Positions 5,879-6,331 of a stretch of DNA of 6,331 nt are shown here, piece by piece. The stretch comes from Protofrankia sp963555915. Lineage in GTDB: Bacteria > Actinomycetota > Actinomycetes > Frankiales > Frankiaceae. Each line of letters begins with the position of its first letter. Position 1 is the first letter of the stretch. The stretch covers positions 1-6,331 of the forward strand of contig NZ_CAUVXL010000261.1 of the NCBI RefSeq assembly GCF_963555915.1, written 5' to 3'. A program made the position numbers and the translations under genes. The notes beneath the pieces were generated by a model that was given only the letters and a program-made list of their open reading frames with translations, made no database searches and was not told the DNA's origin.

Positions 5879-6076
5879 TCATGGTTTTCGCGCCGCCGGC
5901 GGCCCGAGGACTGGACGAACGCGGGGGAGTTGCGGGCCGCCGAGGTGGGCTTCAAACGCGTGCACAACAACCGTGGACGAGCGTTGCGGATGTGTTGACT
6001 GTCGCCGATCGGGCACCATCTGGTGACCTGGACGGTATCGGGCGCTGCCTCGTGCCGCGACCTGTACGACCGGTAG
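5879..6076 (+). pseudogene. Possible remnant of a small ORF (frameshifted or start-less)
   Basis: In one plus-strand frame, 5879-5998 is open without an ATG and reads WFSRRRRPEDWTNAGELRAA... then VGFKRVHNNRGRALRMC before a TGA at 5996-5998. The same frame continues open to a TAG at 6074-6076 (25 more codons). Third positions are mostly G or C in both parts (about 32 of 39 and 22 of 25 codons), and the residue mix is protein-like, unlike the overlapping frames. An ATG at 5881 with AAAGGA 9 bases upstream lies in a different frame; one fewer T in the TTTT run at 5885-5888 would join it to this frame and give MVSRRRRPEDW... of 38 residues. I do not recognise a family. It may be a decayed gene, a small unrecognised gene starting at TTG or GTG, or chance. 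Confidence 0.25.
5995..6024 (+). promoter_or_regulatory. Weak candidate promoter for the holin-like gene
   Basis: TTGACT (5995-6000) matches a -35 element well. At 18 bases' spacing the -10 position reads TCTGGT, a poor match to TANNNT. It is about 155 bases upstream of the GTG at 6179. This is the only -35-like site I noticed in the correct orientation, but the -10 weakness keeps confidence low. Confidence 0.2.
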
Positions 6077-6164
6077 TCACCGCTGCGACGGGCAACCCGT
6101 GCCCGGTGGGCCGAGGCATGCGGTCAGGAATCGTATCGCGCGCCCGAGGCTCCAGGGCCGCCAG

Positions 6165-6171
6165 AAGGAGG
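6165..6171 (+). promoter_or_regulatory. Strong ribosome binding site of the holin-like gene
   Basis: AAGGAGG lies 7 bases before the GTG at 6179, a near-ideal complement to the 16S rRNA 3' end at ideal spacing. It fixes the GTG start and implies efficient translation, in contrast to the weak or absent sites of the other genes here. Confidence 0.9.
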
Positions 6172-6178
6172 ACCAACG

Positions 6179-6331
6179 GTGTCGACTCCAACGCAGAACC
6201 GACCAGCCACCCGGGAAACGACGCTCGGTGAGCTCGTCGGGCTCGCGGTACGAGACCTGTCGCTGCTCGTCCGGCAGGAGATCGATCTCGCGAAGGCCGA
6301 GCTTTCGAAACAGGCGACGTCTGCCGCGCTC
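6179..6331 (+). CDS. Phage-holin-superfamily (DUF1469-like) membrane protein, N-terminal part
   Basis: Only the first 51 codons are inside the window. They read MSTPTQNRP... then TLGELVGLAVRDLSLLVRQEIDLAKAEL (about 16-43). This amphipathic LGELV...DLS.LVRQEI.LAKAEL pattern is the characteristic N-terminus of Phage_holin_3_6/DUF1469 proteins (YqjE-like), in which two transmembrane helices follow; those would lie beyond the right edge. Despite the name, chromosomal members are not known lysis proteins and their role is unclear. The GTG start is set by a strong Shine-Dalgarno sequence 7 bases upstream. The gene is divergent from the Fic-like and tad genes and probably belongs to a different transcription unit. 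Family assignment rests on the N-terminal pattern alone. Confidence 0.78.
   Translation, partial: MSTPTQNRPATRETTLGELVGLAVRDLSLLVRQEIDLAKAELSKQATSAAL

Larger units (their letters stand above)
5525..6178. other. 654-bp divergent intergenic region
   Basis: This separates the leftward Fic-like gene from the rightward holin-like gene, so it should hold promoters for both. Visible elements are a pair of 15-bp direct repeats near the Fic-like start, an 8-bp inverted repeat (5728-5751), the palindrome CATGATCATG (5874-5883), a short coding-like stretch (5879-6076), a 10-bp inverted repeat (5897-5906 with 5933-5942) and a TTGACT hexamer (5995-6000). Open frames here lack convincing start signals or family resemblance. 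No tRNA or other RNA gene was recognised. Confidence 0.6.

Noticed and set aside
5897..5942. 10-bp inverted repeat as a terminator or structured RNA
   Set aside because: It is pure G/C with a 26-base loop and no T-tract, so it is likely composition-driven. It is noted only as part of the intergenic region.

Overview
The window is high-GC DNA with GTG and ATG starts, strong codon-position bias and tightly overlapping genes. Together with an Ssd/TadA/TadB/TadC cluster, this points to the chromosome of an actinobacterium. I cannot fix the genus from sequence alone; a Frankia-like or related actinomycete would fit, but that is inference.

Layout, left to right. Positions 1-4188 hold a leftward (minus-strand) run of four genes: ssd (CpaE/TadZ-like, 4188-3070), tadA (3073-1688), tadB (1694-756) and tadC (759 to beyond the left edge). 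Each junction overlaps by 4 to 7 bases and the downstream starts lack a good ribosome binding site, so the four are probably translationally coupled. They form the inner-membrane motor of a Flp/Tad-type (type IVc) pilus or secretion system. Ssd is a degenerate ParA-like ATPase that probably localises the machine, TadA is the hexameric assembly ATPase, and TadB and TadC are the membrane platform. The pilin and TadE/TadG-like genes usually found beside these would lie beyond the left edge.

Positions 4189-4633 are non-coding and unusually structured. They contain a hairpin that can bury the ssd Shine-Dalgarno sequence, a perfect 18-bp inverted repeat, a short AT-rich island that is probably the promoter region, two families of 15-bp tandem repeats, and two abutting GC-rich inverted repeats that may end transcription of the upstream gene.

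Positions 4634-5524 (minus) encode a Fic-fold protein with a degenerate active-site motif; I infer that a gene of this kind is a regular neighbour of actinobacterial ssd/tad clusters. Positions 5525-6178 are a 654-bp divergent intergenic region with several small repeats and a short stretch that looks like a decayed or frameshifted small ORF. From 6179 rightwards (plus strand) starts a phage-holin-superfamily (Phage_holin_3_6/DUF1469-like) membrane protein with a textbook ribosome binding site, cut by the right edge.

The core system, a Tad pilus cluster, is a known type. The least explained parts are the 5' leader of the ssd operon and the degenerate Fic protein beside it.
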